DNA of 64,000 bases from Roseateles sp. (GTDB lineage: Bacteria; Pseudomonadota; Gammaproteobacteria; Burkholderiales; Burkholderiaceae_C): contig NZ_JAFAGT010000053.1 in NCBI RefSeq assembly GCF_019237615.1, positions 1-64,000 of the forward strand, read 5' to 3'. The notes below the pieces were generated by a model. That model was given only the letters and a program-made list of their open reading frames with translations, made no database searches and was not told the origin of the DNA. Shown here one piece after another: positions 15,049 to 24,639 of the stretch. Each line of letters opens with the position of its first letter. Position 1 is the stretch's first letter. A program made the translations under genes and the position numbers.

Positions 15049-17913
15049 ATGAAAAACCAGAACACCCTCCCACCCAAGCGCCGGGCCATCGCCGCGGCCG
15101 CGCTGCTGGCGCTGGGCTTGCCCGCGCAAGCCCAGCAGGCCGCGCCGGACGGGAACGACAACAAGCTGGACACCGTCGTCGTCACCGGCATACGCGCCAG
15201 CATGCAGAAGGCGCTGGAGGCCAAGCGCAACGCTGACGCCATCGTCGACGTCATCACCGCCGAGGACGTGGGCAAGTTCCCGGCTACCAACGTCGCCGAG
15301 GCCATCACCACCATCCCCGGCGTGACCATAGACAAGGCCTTCGGCCAGGGCGAGAAGGTCTCCATCCTGGGCACCGACCCGGCGCTGAACCGCACGTTGC
15401 TGAACGGCCAGGCCGTGGCCTCGGGCGACTGGTTCTTTTCCGAGCAGCAGGGCCGCACCTTCAACTACACGCTGCTGGCGCCGCAGATCGTCAGCAAGGT
15501 CGAGGTCTACAAGTCGCCCGAGGCCTGGCTGGACGAAGGCTCCATCGGCGGCACGGTCAACATCTCCACGCGCAAGCCGCTGGAGCTGAAGGGGCTGACG
15601 CTGGCCGCCTCGGTGAGCTACCTCTACAACGACCGCACGAAAAGCGGCAAGCCGACGCTGTCAGGCATGTTCGGCTGGAAGAACGAGGCCAACAGCTTCG
15701 GCGTGCTGATGTCGGTGCAGCGTGCCGAGGAGCAGATCCGCCGCGACGGCGTCGAGTCCTACGGCACGGTGTTCGGCCGTGACTACATCAACGGCAAGGG
15801 CGGCTCGCCCAACTCCGTCACGACCACCACCACCGACTGGTCGCAGAACCCGCCCGCCACGATGCCGCCGAGCTGCGTCGGCGCCTGCAAGACCACGCTG
15901 CTGGCCAATCCGAACGCCATCGCGCCCAACTCCATCAGCGCCCACTACTTCGACCAGACGCGCAAGCGCGACACGCTGTCGCTGGCACTGCAGGCCCGCC
16001 CGCTCAAGGAGATGGACGTCGAGTTCAACCTGCTCAAGGTCAAGGCCAACTACGACAACCTGACGCACTCCATGTTCGCCTTCAACGGCAACCCCTGGAA
16101 TTCGCTGAATGCGCTGACGGGGCTGACAGTCGACGGCGGCGTCATCACCCAGGCCTCCTTCCGCAACGGCCTGACGGTCTACGACTTGATCAACCGCCGC
16201 GCCAAGGTCGACACCGACTCCTACGACCTCAAGCTGGGCTGGAAGGAGGACCGCTGGTCCGCCTCGGTTCATGCCGGCTACTCCAAGGCCGCCGGCGGCA
16301 CCGACCGCCAGGTCTTCGGCGAGTTCCTCGGCAAGGCCAACTACAGCTACGACCTGAGCGGTCCCGTGCCCCAACTGGTCTTCGGCGGCTACCAGACCGC
16401 CCCCATCAGCGACATCGCCTCGCACATGGCACCGGCCAAACCGGGCAGCCCGCTGAGCGACCCGAACGGCTTCCGCCTGGACGGCGGCGGCCCGGCCGGC
16501 GGCTGGCACACCAACCCGCCCAGCGCCACCAACTGGAGCGCAGGCTGGGGCGGCAACATCGTCGCCAAGCCGACGCGCGACCAGGAGCGCTTCTTCCAGA
16601 CCGACTTCGCCGTCAAGTTCGACGCGCCCGTCTACCAGGTGCGTTGGGGTTTCAAGCACCGCGAGCACGAGACCGGGCAGACCATGGCCGGGGTTTCTCT
16701 GGCCTCGATCAAGGGCTATGGCGACCTGAGTGCGGCGCAGTTCAGCCCGAAGTCGGTGCCGGGCAACTACCTGTCCGGCTTCGGCAACGTCGGCGACCTG
16801 AGCAAGCGCTTCATGATCGACGGCTGGGCACTGGCCGACTACATCAACAGCGGCAAGTGGCTGGCGCCATGGCAGACCATGCCCACGCCCAGCACCTTCA
16901 GCGACCCGTCCTACGCCTCCAACACCTGGACGGTGAAGGAAAGCATCGACGCCGGCTATGTGCAGGGTGACTTCAGCCATGACAAGCTGCGCGGCAACCT
17001 CGGCCTGCGCGTGGTGCAGACCAGCTCCGACAGCATAGGCTGGACCTGCCTGGCCAATGTCAGCCCCTGCCCGGCCGACAAGTACGGCCCGACCAGCGTC
17101 AAGAAGTCCTACACCAACGCGTTGCCCAACCTGAACCTGACCTATGACCTGAGCGACACGCTGGTGCTGCGCGGCTCGGTGGCCAAGGTCATGTCGCGCC
17201 CCAACTACGGCGACATGTCCAGCTATCTGTGGATAGGCGACGCGACGCTGACCGGCGGCGGCGGCAACCCCAACCTCGCCCCCTACAAGTCCACCAACCT
17301 GGACTTCTCGGCCGAGTGGTATTTCGCGAAGAACGCCATCCTGGCCGGCACTGTCTTCCACAAGCGGGTCAACGACTATGTACTGGTGACGACGCAGAAG
17401 GAGATCCATTACAACCAGAACCAGCAGAAGGACACCGAGTACGACGTCTCGCGGCCCAACAACGCCGGCAGCGCCACCATCCAGGGCGCGTCGCTGGCCT
17501 TCCAGGCCAACGTCGGCTGGGGCCTGGGCCTGCTGACCAACTACACCTATGCCGACGCCAAGGCCGCGGCCGGCTCCCGCCTGCCGTTCAACTCCAAGCA
17601 CCAGATCACGTTCAGCCCTTACTTCGAGAACGACCGCTGGAGCGCGCGCACAACGTACTCATGGCGGTCCAAGTACTACACCCAGGCCGACCGCGGCAAC
17701 TTCCTCGTCACCGACGGCCAGAAGTCGCTGGACGCCAGCATCAACCTCAAGCTGACGGGCCAGCTGACGCTGGGCCTGGACGGCATGAACCTGCTGGACA
17801 GCGAATACCGCTCCTACGCCGACGTGCCGGGCGTGGCCAACACCGAGAAGCTGACCCGCGGCATCTACCGTACGGGCCGGCGCTACATGGCCTCGCTGCG
17901 CTACACCTACTGA
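15049..17913 (+). CDS. TonB-dependent outer-membrane receptor, probably for a sugar polymer fragment
   Basis: A 954-residue outer-membrane protein. Residues 1-28 are a signal peptide ending AQA. A TonB-box-like DTVVVTG lies near 42. The plug domain covers about 55-165 (NVAEAITTIPGVTIDK, then ALNRTLLNGQAVASGDWF and SIGGTVNIST), and the rest is a 22-strand barrel ending in the outer-membrane signature tyrosine (YMASLRYTY). The length and plug motifs fit the group of large receptors used by chitin and xylan degraders. The ATG at 15049 was chosen because the signal peptide starts there and GGAG lies just upstream. The gene follows the GH19 chitinase and ends at a strong terminator. Confidence 0.9.
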   Translation: MKNQNTLPPKRRAIAAAALLALGLPAQAQQAAPDGNDNKLDTVVVTGIRASMQKALEAKRNADAIVDVITAEDVGKFPATNVAEAITTIPGVTIDKAFGQGEKVSILGTDPALNRTLLNGQAVASGDWFFSEQQGRTFNYTLLAPQIVSKVEVYKSPEAWLDEGSIGGTVNISTRKPLELKGLTLAASVSYLYNDRTKSGKPTLSGMFGWKNEANSFGVLMSVQRAEEQIRRDGVESYGTVFGRDYINGKGGSPNSVTTTTTDWSQNPPATMPPSCVGACKTTLLANPNAIAPNSISAHYFDQTRKRDTLSLALQARPLKEMDVEFNLLKVKANYDNLTHSMFAFNGNPWNSLNALTGLTVDGGVITQASFRNGLTVYDLINRRAKVDTDSYDLKLGWKEDRWSASVHAGYSKAAGGTDRQVFGEFLGKANYSYDLSGPVPQLVFGGYQTAPISDIASHMAPAKPGSPLSDPNGFRLDGGGPAGGWHTNPPSATNWSAGWGGNIVAKPTRDQERFFQTDFAVKFDAPVYQVRWGFKHREHETGQTMAGVSLASIKGYGDLSAAQFSPKSVPGNYLSGFGNVGDLSKRFMIDGWALADYINSGKWLAPWQTMPTPSTFSDPSYASNTWTVKESIDAGYVQGDFSHDKLRGNLGLRVVQTSSDSIGWTCLANVSPCPADKYGPTSVKKSYTNALPNLNLTYDLSDTLVLRGSVAKVMSRPNYGDMSSYLWIGDATLTGGGGNPNLAPYKSTNLDFSAEWYFAKNAILAGTVFHKRVNDYVLVTTQKEIHYNQNQQKDTEYDVSRPNNAGSATIQGASLAFQANVGWGLGLLTNYTYADAKAAAGSRLPFNSKHQITFSPYFENDRWSARTTYSWRSKYYTQADRGNFLVTDGQKSLDASINLKLTGQLTLGLDGMNLLDSEYRSYADVPGVANTEKLTRGIYRTGRRYMASLRYTY

Positions 17914-17968
17914 TGTCGACGGCCGCCCGTTGATCTCTCCTCGTGGTGGCAGTCTCCTGCCTCCTGTT

Positions 17969-17996
17969 GGGCGGCCCGTGCGGGCCGCCCTTTTTT
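17969..17996 (+). terminator. Rho-independent terminator of the chitinase/TonB-receptor transcript
   Basis: A perfect 9-base stem GGGCGGCCC (17969-17977) and GGGCCGCCC (17982-17990) with a 4-base loop, followed by six T residues (17991-17996). It lies 55 bases after the receptor stop, and is a textbook intrinsic terminator for plus-strand transcription. Confidence 0.92.
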
Positions 17997-18029
17997 GCTG
18001 GGCGCCCGCCGTGCCAGCGCGCCCCGGGT

Positions 18030-19220
18030 CTAGCCGACGACCGACTGCAGCGTCGAGTTGCGCAACCAGTCGTCGGCCACGACGACGCGGTTGCGGCCCT
18101 TCTGCTTGGCCTGGTAGAGGGCCTTGTCGGCCAGGTGCATCAGCGTCTCCGGCGTGTCGCCGCGCGCCGCCTCGGCGACGCCGGCAGACAGCGTCACGCG
18201 CAGCGGCTGGCCACCGTCGCCACGCAACTCCAGCGCCTCGACGGCCAGGCGAACCTGCTCGGCCAGATGCCGGGCGCCGACCGCGCCGGTGGCCGGCAGC
18301 ACCAGGCCGAACTCCTCGCCGCCCAGGCGGCCGAACACGTCCGAGCCGCGCAGCCGCGCCCGCGCGCAGGCCGCGACGGCCTTCAGCACCTGGTCGCCCA
18401 TGGCATGGCCATGGCGATCGTTGACGCGCTTGAAATGGTCCAGGTCCAGCATGACGAAACCGACCGGCTGCCCCTCGCGCCGGCCGCGTTCCATCGCATG
18501 GGCCAGCAGCGACACCGTCGTGCTGTGGTTCATGGCGCCGGTCAGCCCGTCGACGCTGGCCAGCTTGCGCATCTGGCTGGCCATGCGCTCGAAATGAGCC
18601 AGCACGAAGGCAAAGCCCGCCGCCAGCACGGCGAGGAAGGCCAGCAGGAAGACGTCGCGGCTGCCGTCCTGCCAGGCCGCGGCCTCGGCCGGCGGCGCGC
18701 CCAGCCAGCGGGCGGCCAGGCCCGCGCGCAGCCACAGCAGGAGACTGGCCAGCAGCAGCAGCAGCGCGACGGCACGGAAGCTCAACTCGCCACGCCAGCC
18801 CAGGCGCATCGCGGCGAGGGTGGCCGGCAGCAGCAGCACGCCCATCGCCACCGACATCGCGCCGGCGCGCACCGGCGTCGGCACGTCCAGCACGGCCGGC
18901 ACCACCAGGGCCGCGGCCAGCAGCAGCCCATGGTGCCAGACCGGTGGCTCGCGGTTCAGAAGATGGCGCGACACCGCCGCAGCCAGCGCGGCCAGCCCCG
19001 CCATCAGCAGCCAGTTGCCGCCCAGCAGCACCAGCCAGCCAGGCAGCCAGGGTCGCAGGCCGAACAGCGCGAAGCCGAGGCAGAAGGCCAGGCCGGCCAA
19101 GCTCAGGCGCCTGAGCTCGCTGCGGCCCAGCGCGCCGCAGCCGGCCATCCAGAGCTGCAGCGTCAGCAAGCCGAAGCCGGCCGCCAGCATCAGCACCAGA
19201 GTGGGCACGTGTAGCGTCAT
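18030..19220 (-). CDS. Membrane-bound diguanylate cyclase (GGEEF)
   Basis: A 396-residue protein. About six to seven hydrophobic helices occupy residues 1-205, a sensory membrane part not matched to a named domain. The GGDEF domain follows, with DGLTGAMNHS, LDLDHFKRVND and the intact active site GRLGGEEF. An RGSD inhibitory site lies five residues before it, so product inhibition by c-di-GMP is expected. The C-terminus shows the usual ADKALYQAKQKGRNRV. The start ATG at 19218-19220 opens straight into the first helix. The gene is alone on the minus strand, convergent with the receptor gene and divergent to a lactonase-like gene. Confidence 0.9.
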   Translation of the reverse strand: MTLHVPTLVLMLAAGFGLLTLQLWMAGCGALGRSELRRLSLAGLAFCLGFALFGLRPWLPGWLVLLGGNWLLMAGLAALAAAVSRHLLNREPPVWHHGLLLAAALVVPAVLDVPTPVRAGAMSVAMGVLLLPATLAAMRLGWRGELSFRAVALLLLLASLLLWLRAGLAARWLGAPPAEAAAWQDGSRDVFLLAFLAVLAAGFAFVLAHFERMASQMRKLASVDGLTGAMNHSTTVSLLAHAMERGRREGQPVGFVMLDLDHFKRVNDRHGHAMGDQVLKAVAACARARLRGSDVFGRLGGEEFGLVLPATGAVGARHLAEQVRLAVEALELRGDGGQPLRVTLSAGVAEAARGDTPETLMHLADKALYQAKQKGRNRVVVADDWLRNSTLQSVVG

Positions 19221-19406
19221 GCGCGACAGGCAGCTTGTCGTAGTCGAGTCCTGGTGCAGTGTAGGCAGGCCCCACGGCACGTGGCGCCAGGGTCTGCGCC
19301 GATGGCGGGCCTCGGCGCGCACGGCTTCAATGCCGGGGCGATCGCCGCCCCGATCCCAGCCGCCATGGCCTGCCCTTTGGACCCGCATGCCGCCCTCGCC
19401 TCCCAC

Positions 19407-20519
19407 ATGAAACGCCGCCACCTGCTGAGCCTGCCTGTCGCCGCCCTGATGCCCGCCGCTGCCGCCACGACCTCGCCACGCTTCCTGCATGTAGGCAGTT
19501 ATGCCCCGCTGGGCCAGGGCCTCTACAGCTTTGGCATCGCACCGGACGGCGGCCTGACGTCGCTGGGCCTGACGGCCAATGCCCACAGCCCCAGCTGGCT
19601 GGTTGCCCAGGGCCGGCGCGTCTACGCCGCCGAGGAGGGCGCCGACCAGGTGGCCGTCTACGCCCAGGACGAGGCCGGCGGCCTGCAACTGCAGCAGCGC
19701 CTGGCAAGCGGCGGCCAGGGACCCGTCCACCTCGCGCTGGGCGCCGGACGCGCCTGGGTGGCCCACTACGGCGACGCCCGCTTCGCCGCGCTGCCGCTGG
19801 GGGCCGATGGCCGGCTGGGCCCGGCCGAGAGCTGGACCGCCTGCTCCGGCGCCGACTGCCGCCCCGGACCCGTGCGGGCGCAATACGGCCCGTCCGGCAG
19901 CAATGCCATCAGCGGCCACGACGCGCCGCATGCCCACATGGTCCAGCCCAGCGTCGACGGCCGCTGGCTGCTGGGCACCGACCTGGGCCGCGACCGCCTG
20001 CTCGTCTGGCCGCTGACGCCCGGCACGCCGCAGGGCCCGGCGCTGGAACTGGCCCTGAGCCCTGGCTCGGGCCCACGACACTTCGTCTGCCACGCCGACG
20101 ACCCGCGCTGGGTCTATGTGCTGCAGGAGGAGTCGTCCACGCTGTCCACCGTCGAGCTCACGCCCGCCGGGCCGCTCCTGCGCGGCGAGATTTCCGTGCT
20201 GCCGGCCGGCTTCGCCGGCACCAGCTACGCGTCCGACCTGCTGCTCGCATCCGGAGGCCGGCATCTCTACGCGCTGAACCGCCTGCACGACAGCCTGGCA
20301 GTGCTGTCCCTGGCCCGGCCCGCCGCGCCGCGCCTGCTGGACCACCACTGGGTGCATGGCAGCTACCCGCGCAGCGCCTGCCGCGCCGGCCCCCACCTCT
20401 ATGTCTGCAACCAGCGCAGCGACCAGCTCAGCCACTTCGACCTGAGCCGCCCCGAGCGCCCGCGCTTCACAGGGCGGCAGACCGCCGTTCCAGCCCCCGC
20501 CAGCGCCTGTTCGCTCTAG
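19407..20519 (+). CDS. Exported lactonase-like seven-bladed beta-propeller protein
   Basis: A 370-residue protein of the 6-phosphogluconolactonase-like propeller family (Lactonase, PF10282). Residues 1-19 resemble an export signal with basic start KRRHLLSLPVAAL. The body shows repeated propeller strands, for example LTANAHSPSWLVAQG, RDPRWVYVLQEESSTLS-like blades and GGRHLYALNRLHDSLAVL, and the family's conserved histidine region HDAPHAHMVQPSVDGRWLL. Export makes a role in the cytosolic pentose phosphate pathway unlikely, so the substrate is open. The gene precedes a CreA gene by 9 bases and probably starts a five-gene plus-strand run ending at 23742. Confidence 0.8.
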   Translation: MKRRHLLSLPVAALMPAAAATTSPRFLHVGSYAPLGQGLYSFGIAPDGGLTSLGLTANAHSPSWLVAQGRRVYAAEEGADQVAVYAQDEAGGLQLQQRLASGGQGPVHLALGAGRAWVAHYGDARFAALPLGADGRLGPAESWTACSGADCRPGPVRAQYGPSGSNAISGHDAPHAHMVQPSVDGRWLLGTDLGRDRLLVWPLTPGTPQGPALELALSPGSGPRHFVCHADDPRWVYVLQEESSTLSTVELTPAGPLLRGEISVLPAGFAGTSYASDLLLASGGRHLYALNRLHDSLAVLSLARPAAPRLLDHHWVHGSYPRSACRAGPHLYVCNQRSDQLSHFDLSRPERPRFTGRQTAVPAPASACSL

Positions 20520-20528
20520 ACTGGGCTG

Positions 20529-20996
20529 ATGAAGCACGCTGCCCTCGTCCTGCTGCTCGCCGCCAGCGCGCTGGCCCGGGCCGAGCCCATAGGCTCGGTC
20601 GACACCGCCTTCAAGCTCATCGGCCCCGATCACAAGATCGTCGTGGACGCCTATGACGACCCCAAGGTGAGCGGCGTCGCCTGCTATGTGTCGCGCGCCA
20701 AGACCGGCGGCATCAAGGGTGCCATCGGCCTGGCCGAGGACAAGTCCGAGGCTTCCATCGCCTGCCGTCAGGTCGGGCCCATCGCGATAGCGCAGCCGCT
20801 GCCGCGCCAGGAGGAGGTCTTCAACGAGCGCATCTCCCTGGTTTTCAAGCGGCTGCGCATCGTCCGCATGGTGGACGTGCAGCGCAACACGCTGGTCTAC
20901 CTGACCTACTCCGACCGCCTCATCGACGGCTCGCCGCAGAACAGCGTGACCGCCGTGCCGGTGCCGCGCGAGACCGCCATCCCGGTCAAAAAATGA
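20529..20996 (+). CDS. creA: CreA family protein
   Basis: A 155-residue exported protein with a signal peptide (residues 1-18, ending ARA) and the family text [25 protein letters not shown] in pieces, [13 protein letters not shown], and the C-terminal NSVTAVPVP. CreA proteins are widespread periplasmic proteins of unknown function; in E. coli the gene precedes the CreBC two-component system, but no such system follows here. The stop overlaps the start of the next gene, so translation of the two is coupled. Confidence 0.88.
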   Translation: MKHAALVLLLAASALARAEPIGSVDTAFKLIGPDHKIVVDAYDDPKVSGVACYVSRAKTGGIKGAIGLAEDKSEASIACRQVGPIAIAQPLPRQEEVFNERISLVFKRLRIVRMVDVQRNTLVYLTYSDRLIDGSPQNSVTAVPVPRETAIPVKK

Positions 20997-22150
20997 GTTT
21001 CACGGAAGCCCTGTTCGCGCTGATGCCCATGCAGGCGCTGGCCGCGGCGCTGGTGCTCGTCACCCTGATTGGCTGGCGCGGCGCGAACGCCGGCGGGCGC
21101 TGGGCCCAGGTCGGCATGGTGGCCGTGGCCCTGGGCCTGGCTCTGGCAAGCCCGGCGCTGAGCGGACACCCCACCGCGCTGCACGGCCTGCACAGCGCGG
21201 GCGTGGCGGCCCTGAGCGTCGGGCTGTCGGCGCTGTGGTGGGCCCTGGGCCTGTGGCTGACGCCTCGGCCCGGACGCTGGGCGATGGCGGCAGCGCCGCT
21301 GCTGCTGGGCATCGGCCATGCGCTGCTGCAGGGCGACCAGGAAGGCGCGCAGACGCTGATCGACCTCATCCTCGGCGCCCAGCTCGCCTGGCTGGGCGTG
21401 GCGCTGACCCTGCCCAGCCGCAACACCTTGCTGCAAGGCCTGAACAGCCGACGCTGGCGCCTGCTGGGCCTGGCCGCCGTGCTGCCGCTGCTGGCCGCCA
21501 TGCTGTGCCGCGCCATCAGCACTCAACTGGGCGAGGCAGCGGCCTGGCCCCAGCTGCTGCTGGGCCTGGCCGGCCAGCTCGCGCTGCTGCTGACCCTGCC
21601 CATGCTGCTGCTGGCGTGGCGCGGCCAGATCGAGGCCGAGCTCGCCAGCCTGACCCACACCGACAGCCTGACCGGCCTGACCGACGGCGACGCCTTCGTC
21701 AGGCGCTCGGTGGAACTGATCTCCATGGCGCGCCGCTACGACGAGCCGCTGGCCCTCGTCGTGCTGAACCTCGACGACTTCGAGACGCTGCAGGCCGAAC
21801 GCGAGCTGGACTTCGCCGGCCACGCGCTGGCGCTGTTCGCCAGCTGTGTGCAGGCCCAGATGCGGCTGGGCGACCTGGCCGGGCGCCTGGCCGACGACTG
21901 CTTCGGCGTGCTGATGGCGCGCAGCCTGCCCGAAGGCCCTCAGGCCCTGGACCAGCGCCTGCGCGCCGCGCTGGCCGAGCGCGCACCTGCGGAGCTGGGC
22001 GTCAAGCTGTCGTTCAGCGCCGGCTGGGCCCGGCTGCGCCCGGGCGACCGCGGCCTGGCCGACATGCAGCGCCGTGCCGAGACAGCGCTCTACGAGGCGC
22101 AGCGCGCCGGCCGTGGCCAGCTGAGAGCCGAACCGGGAGTCGCAGATTGA
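20993..22150 (+). CDS. Membrane protein with a degenerate GGDEF domain
   Basis: A 385-residue protein with about seven hydrophobic helices in residues 1-207 and a GGDEF-fold domain at about 218-380. The GGDEF start motif [12 protein letters not shown] and the [12 protein letters not shown] strand are recognisable. At the active site the expected GGDEF is replaced by ADDCF (residues 300-304), so the metal-binding and catalytic acid needed for c-di-GMP synthesis is missing. The I-site also appears lost ([10 protein letters not shown]). The protein may therefore act as a GTP or c-di-GMP sensor or a structural partner. It overlaps creA by 4 bases and the AidB-like gene by 4 bases. Confidence 0.82.
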   Translation: MSFTEALFALMPMQALAAALVLVTLIGWRGANAGGRWAQVGMVAVALGLALASPALSGHPTALHGLHSAGVAALSVGLSALWWALGLWLTPRPGRWAMAAAPLLLGIGHALLQGDQEGAQTLIDLILGAQLAWLGVALTLPSRNTLLQGLNSRRWRLLGLAAVLPLLAAMLCRAISTQLGEAAAWPQLLLGLAGQLALLLTLPMLLLAWRGQIEAELASLTHTDSLTGLTDGDAFVRRSVELISMARRYDEPLALVVLNLDDFETLQAERELDFAGHALALFASCVQAQMRLGDLAGRLADDCFGVLMARSLPEGPQALDQRLRAALAERAPAELGVKLSFSAGWARLRPGDRGLADMQRRAETALYEAQRAGRGQLRAEPGVAD

Positions 22151-23742
22151 ACGCCGCGCCGGACAACCTCGTCGACGACTGGGTGGGGCACAACCTGCTG
22201 AGCAGCGACCCGGCCCTGCTCGCCGCGCTGCGCAAGGCCGCGCCCCAGGCCGTCGAGCCCCTGACGCGCTACGGGGCCGAGCTCGGCAGCGCCGAGACCG
22301 CCCAGCTCGCGCGCGACGCCAACCGCAGCGGCCCGGTGCTGCGCCAGCTCGACGCCCGCGGCCGGCGCGTCGACCTCGTCGACTTCCACCCGGCCTGGCA
22401 TGCGCTGCTGGCCATGTACCGCCGCCAGGGACTGGTGGCCGACGTGTTCGCCAGCGACACGCCGGGCCGCTGGGCCGCGTTCGCGGCCGGCTGCTACCTG
22501 CACGGCCAGGTGGAGGCCGGCTCGCTGTGCCCGGCGACGATGACACAGGCCGCCATTCCTGTGCTGGCGAAGCAGCCCGAGCTGTTCGCGCCGCTGCGCG
22601 ACAAGCTCTTCAGCCGCGAGCATGACCCGCTGGACCGCCCCATGACGGAGAAGCCGTCCCTCTGGGTGGGCATGGGTATGACCGAGAAACAAGGTGGTTC
22701 CGACCTGCGCCGCGTGGCGACCGAAGCCGTCGAGCAGGCGGACGGCAGCTACGCCATCAGCGGCCACAAATGGTTCTTCTCGGCGCCCACGAGCGACGCC
22801 CATCTGGTGCTCGCGCGCACCGGGGCCGGCCCGACCTGCTTCTGGCTGCCGCGCTACACGCCCGACGGTGCGCGCAACACCATCCAGGTGCTTCGACTGA
22901 AGGACAAGCTCGGCAACCGCAGCAATGCCAGCAGCGAGGTCGAGTTCCATGGCGCCTGGGCACGGCGCCTGGGCGACGAGGGCCGCGGCATCCCGACGCT
23001 GATCGAGATGGCCGGCTACACGCGCCTGAACTGCGTCATCGGCAGCGCGGCGCTGCTGCGCGCCGGCCTCGTGCAGGCCTTGCACAACGCGCGCGAGCGC
23101 CAGGCCTTCGGCCGGGTCCTCGCAGAACAGCCGCTGATGCAGACCGTGCTGGCCGACCTGGCCCTTGAGAGCGAGGCCGCGATGCGTCTGATGCTGCGCC
23201 TGGCCCAGGGCTTCGAGCAGGGCGAGCCGGCCTGGCAGCGGCTGATGACGCCGGCCGCCAAGCTGTGGGTCTGCAAGCGCGCCGTCGAGTGCAGCGGCGA
23301 AGCCATGGAGCTGCTCGGCGGCAATGGCTACGTGGAGGACGGCGTGCTCGCGCGGCTGTACCGCGAGGCACCGGTCAACTCCATCTGGGAGGGTTCGGGC
23401 AACGTGATGGCGCTGGACGTGCTGCGTGCCGTGGCCCGCGAGCCCGATGTGGCGCTGGCGCTGCTCGACGAGTTCGACGCCAGCGTGGACGCCCCGGTGC
23501 GGGCCGAGGCCCAGGCGCTGCGCCGCCTGCTGACCGGCGACCCCGCCGCGCTGGAGGCCCGGGCCCGCCGCGTCGCCCAAGGCCTGGTGCTGTGCGCCCA
23601 GGGCTTGCTGATGCGCGAGCAGTCGTCCACCGCCGCTGCCGATGCCTTCGTCGCGACGCGCTTCGGCGGCGACGGCCGCCTGGTCGGCACGCAGGCAGTG
23701 CCGGGCGCGGCGGCCCTGCTGGACGCGGCACTCGCAAGCTAG
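22147..23742 (+). CDS. aidB: AidB-like acyl-CoA dehydrogenase
   Basis: A 531-residue flavoprotein of the acyl-CoA dehydrogenase superfamily, closest in pattern to AidB, the E. coli alkylation-response protein (541 residues). Hallmarks are MGMTEKQGGSDLR around residue 180, GHKWFFSAPTSDA, and REAPVNSIWEGSGNVMALD near the C-terminal helical domain, all close to the AidB sequence. AidB binds FAD and DNA; its true substrate is disputed. The start is probably TTG at 22147-22149, overlapping the previous stop, because the following [15 protein letters not shown] matches the conserved N-terminus; no ATG fits. It ends in a 4-base overlap with a convergent gene. Confidence 0.85.
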   Translation: MNAAPDNLVDDWVGHNLLSSDPALLAALRKAAPQAVEPLTRYGAELGSAETAQLARDANRSGPVLRQLDARGRRVDLVDFHPAWHALLAMYRRQGLVADVFASDTPGRWAAFAAGCYLHGQVEAGSLCPATMTQAAIPVLAKQPELFAPLRDKLFSREHDPLDRPMTEKPSLWVGMGMTEKQGGSDLRRVATEAVEQADGSYAISGHKWFFSAPTSDAHLVLARTGAGPTCFWLPRYTPDGARNTIQVLRLKDKLGNRSNASSEVEFHGAWARRLGDEGRGIPTLIEMAGYTRLNCVIGSAALLRAGLVQALHNARERQAFGRVLAEQPLMQTVLADLALESEAAMRLMLRLAQGFEQGEPAWQRLMTPAAKLWVCKRAVECSGEAMELLGGNGYVEDGVLARLYREAPVNSIWEGSGNVMALDVLRAVAREPDVALALLDEFDASVDAPVRAEAQALRRLLTGDPAALEARARRVAQGLVLCAQGLLMREQSSTAAADAFVATRFGGDGRLVGTQAVPGAAALLDAALAS

Positions 23743-24521
23743 GGTGCCGGGTCACCCAGGTACTTGTTGAGGACGCGCGCCAGCGTGCCATCCCTCTCCA
23801 TGGCCGCGCTGACCTCGCGATAGCGCTGCACCAGCGCCGCATCGACGGAGCGCTTGCTGAGCATGATCTGCACAGGCTCATGCGGCACGGCGACGGGTGT
23901 CGCCACGACGCGCCCCACCAGACCGAGCTCGCGCAGCTCCCAGCGCGCAGTCGTCTCGCTGGCGATCACGCCATCGATGCGGCCGATGTCCAGCATCTGC
24001 CACAGACTGCGGCGCGCCGAGACCTGGGTCAGCGCGGCACGGAAGGCCTCGTTGCCGAGCAGCTCCGCATAGTCGGGGCCGTAGACGACGCCGATCTGCA
24101 CGCCCAGCTTCAGGCCGGGTCGCCAGGCCTCCTGCAGACGCGTCGCGGCGCCGAACTCGTTCTCCCGGCCGGCGCGCACGAAGAGCCGGTTGGACAGGGC
24201 GATGTGCTGCGGCACCCAATGGGCATAGGACTCGCGCTCGGGCCGGCGCAAGGCGCCGGGCAACATGTCGAGGCGGCCGGCCTGCAGCTCTACGAGGGCG
24301 CGCGCCCAGGGCAGCTCGACCCAGACCGCCCGGCAGCCCAGACGCTGCAACGCCTGCTCGATCAGATCGACCTGCAGGCCGACGACGTGGCCGGCCGCGT
24401 CGCGCATCGTGTACGGCGGGTCGGGGTTCCAGCGCACCCGCAGCTCGCAGGCTTGCAACGGCAGGACGGTGAACGCCAGACAGGCCAGGCCCAGGCGCAG
24501 CAGTGAGCGGAGTGTAGACAC
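23739..24521 (-). CDS. Orphan solute-binding protein, family 3
   Basis: A 260-residue periplasmic binding protein. A signal peptide of about 24 residues ends LPLQA. The two-lobed family 3 fold shows ELRVRWNPDPPYTMRDAAGHVVGLQVDLI in pieces, LPWARALVELQAGRLDML, and GRIDGVIASETTARW. The family binds amino acids or related ligands for ABC importers or signalling. No permease or ATPase gene is adjacent, so it is an orphan here. A GTG at 24519-24521 was chosen as start because it gives a normal signal peptide; the longer reading frame upstream lacks one. Confidence 0.78.
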   Translation of the reverse strand: MSTLRSLLRLGLACLAFTVLPLQACELRVRWNPDPPYTMRDAAGHVVGLQVDLIEQALQRLGCRAVWVELPWARALVELQAGRLDMLPGALRRPERESYAHWVPQHIALSNRLFVRAGRENEFGAATRLQEAWRPGLKLGVQIGVVYGPDYAELLGNEAFRAALTQVSARRSLWQMLDIGRIDGVIASETTARWELRELGLVGRVVATPVAVPHEPVQIMLSKRSVDAALVQRYREVSAAMERDGTLARVLNKYLGDPAP

Positions 24522-24639
24522 CCCCGCATTCTGGGCGAGACGCGCGCTTGTCGGCGCTCTCCGACACGCCGCAGCGTTACAAGCCGATATCTGGCAACAG
24601 GGGCCGACGCCAAGCTGTCGCTCACAACCGGAGCCGCCC

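Noticed and set aside
15661-17601. 646-codon open frame on the minus strand
   Set aside because: It is antisense to the TonB receptor gene, has no recognisable domain, and high-GC genes routinely create such frames.
19221-20633. N-terminal extension of the minus-strand diguanylate cyclase frame
   Set aside because: It runs antisense to the lactonase-like gene; the real start at 19220 opens directly into the first membrane helix.
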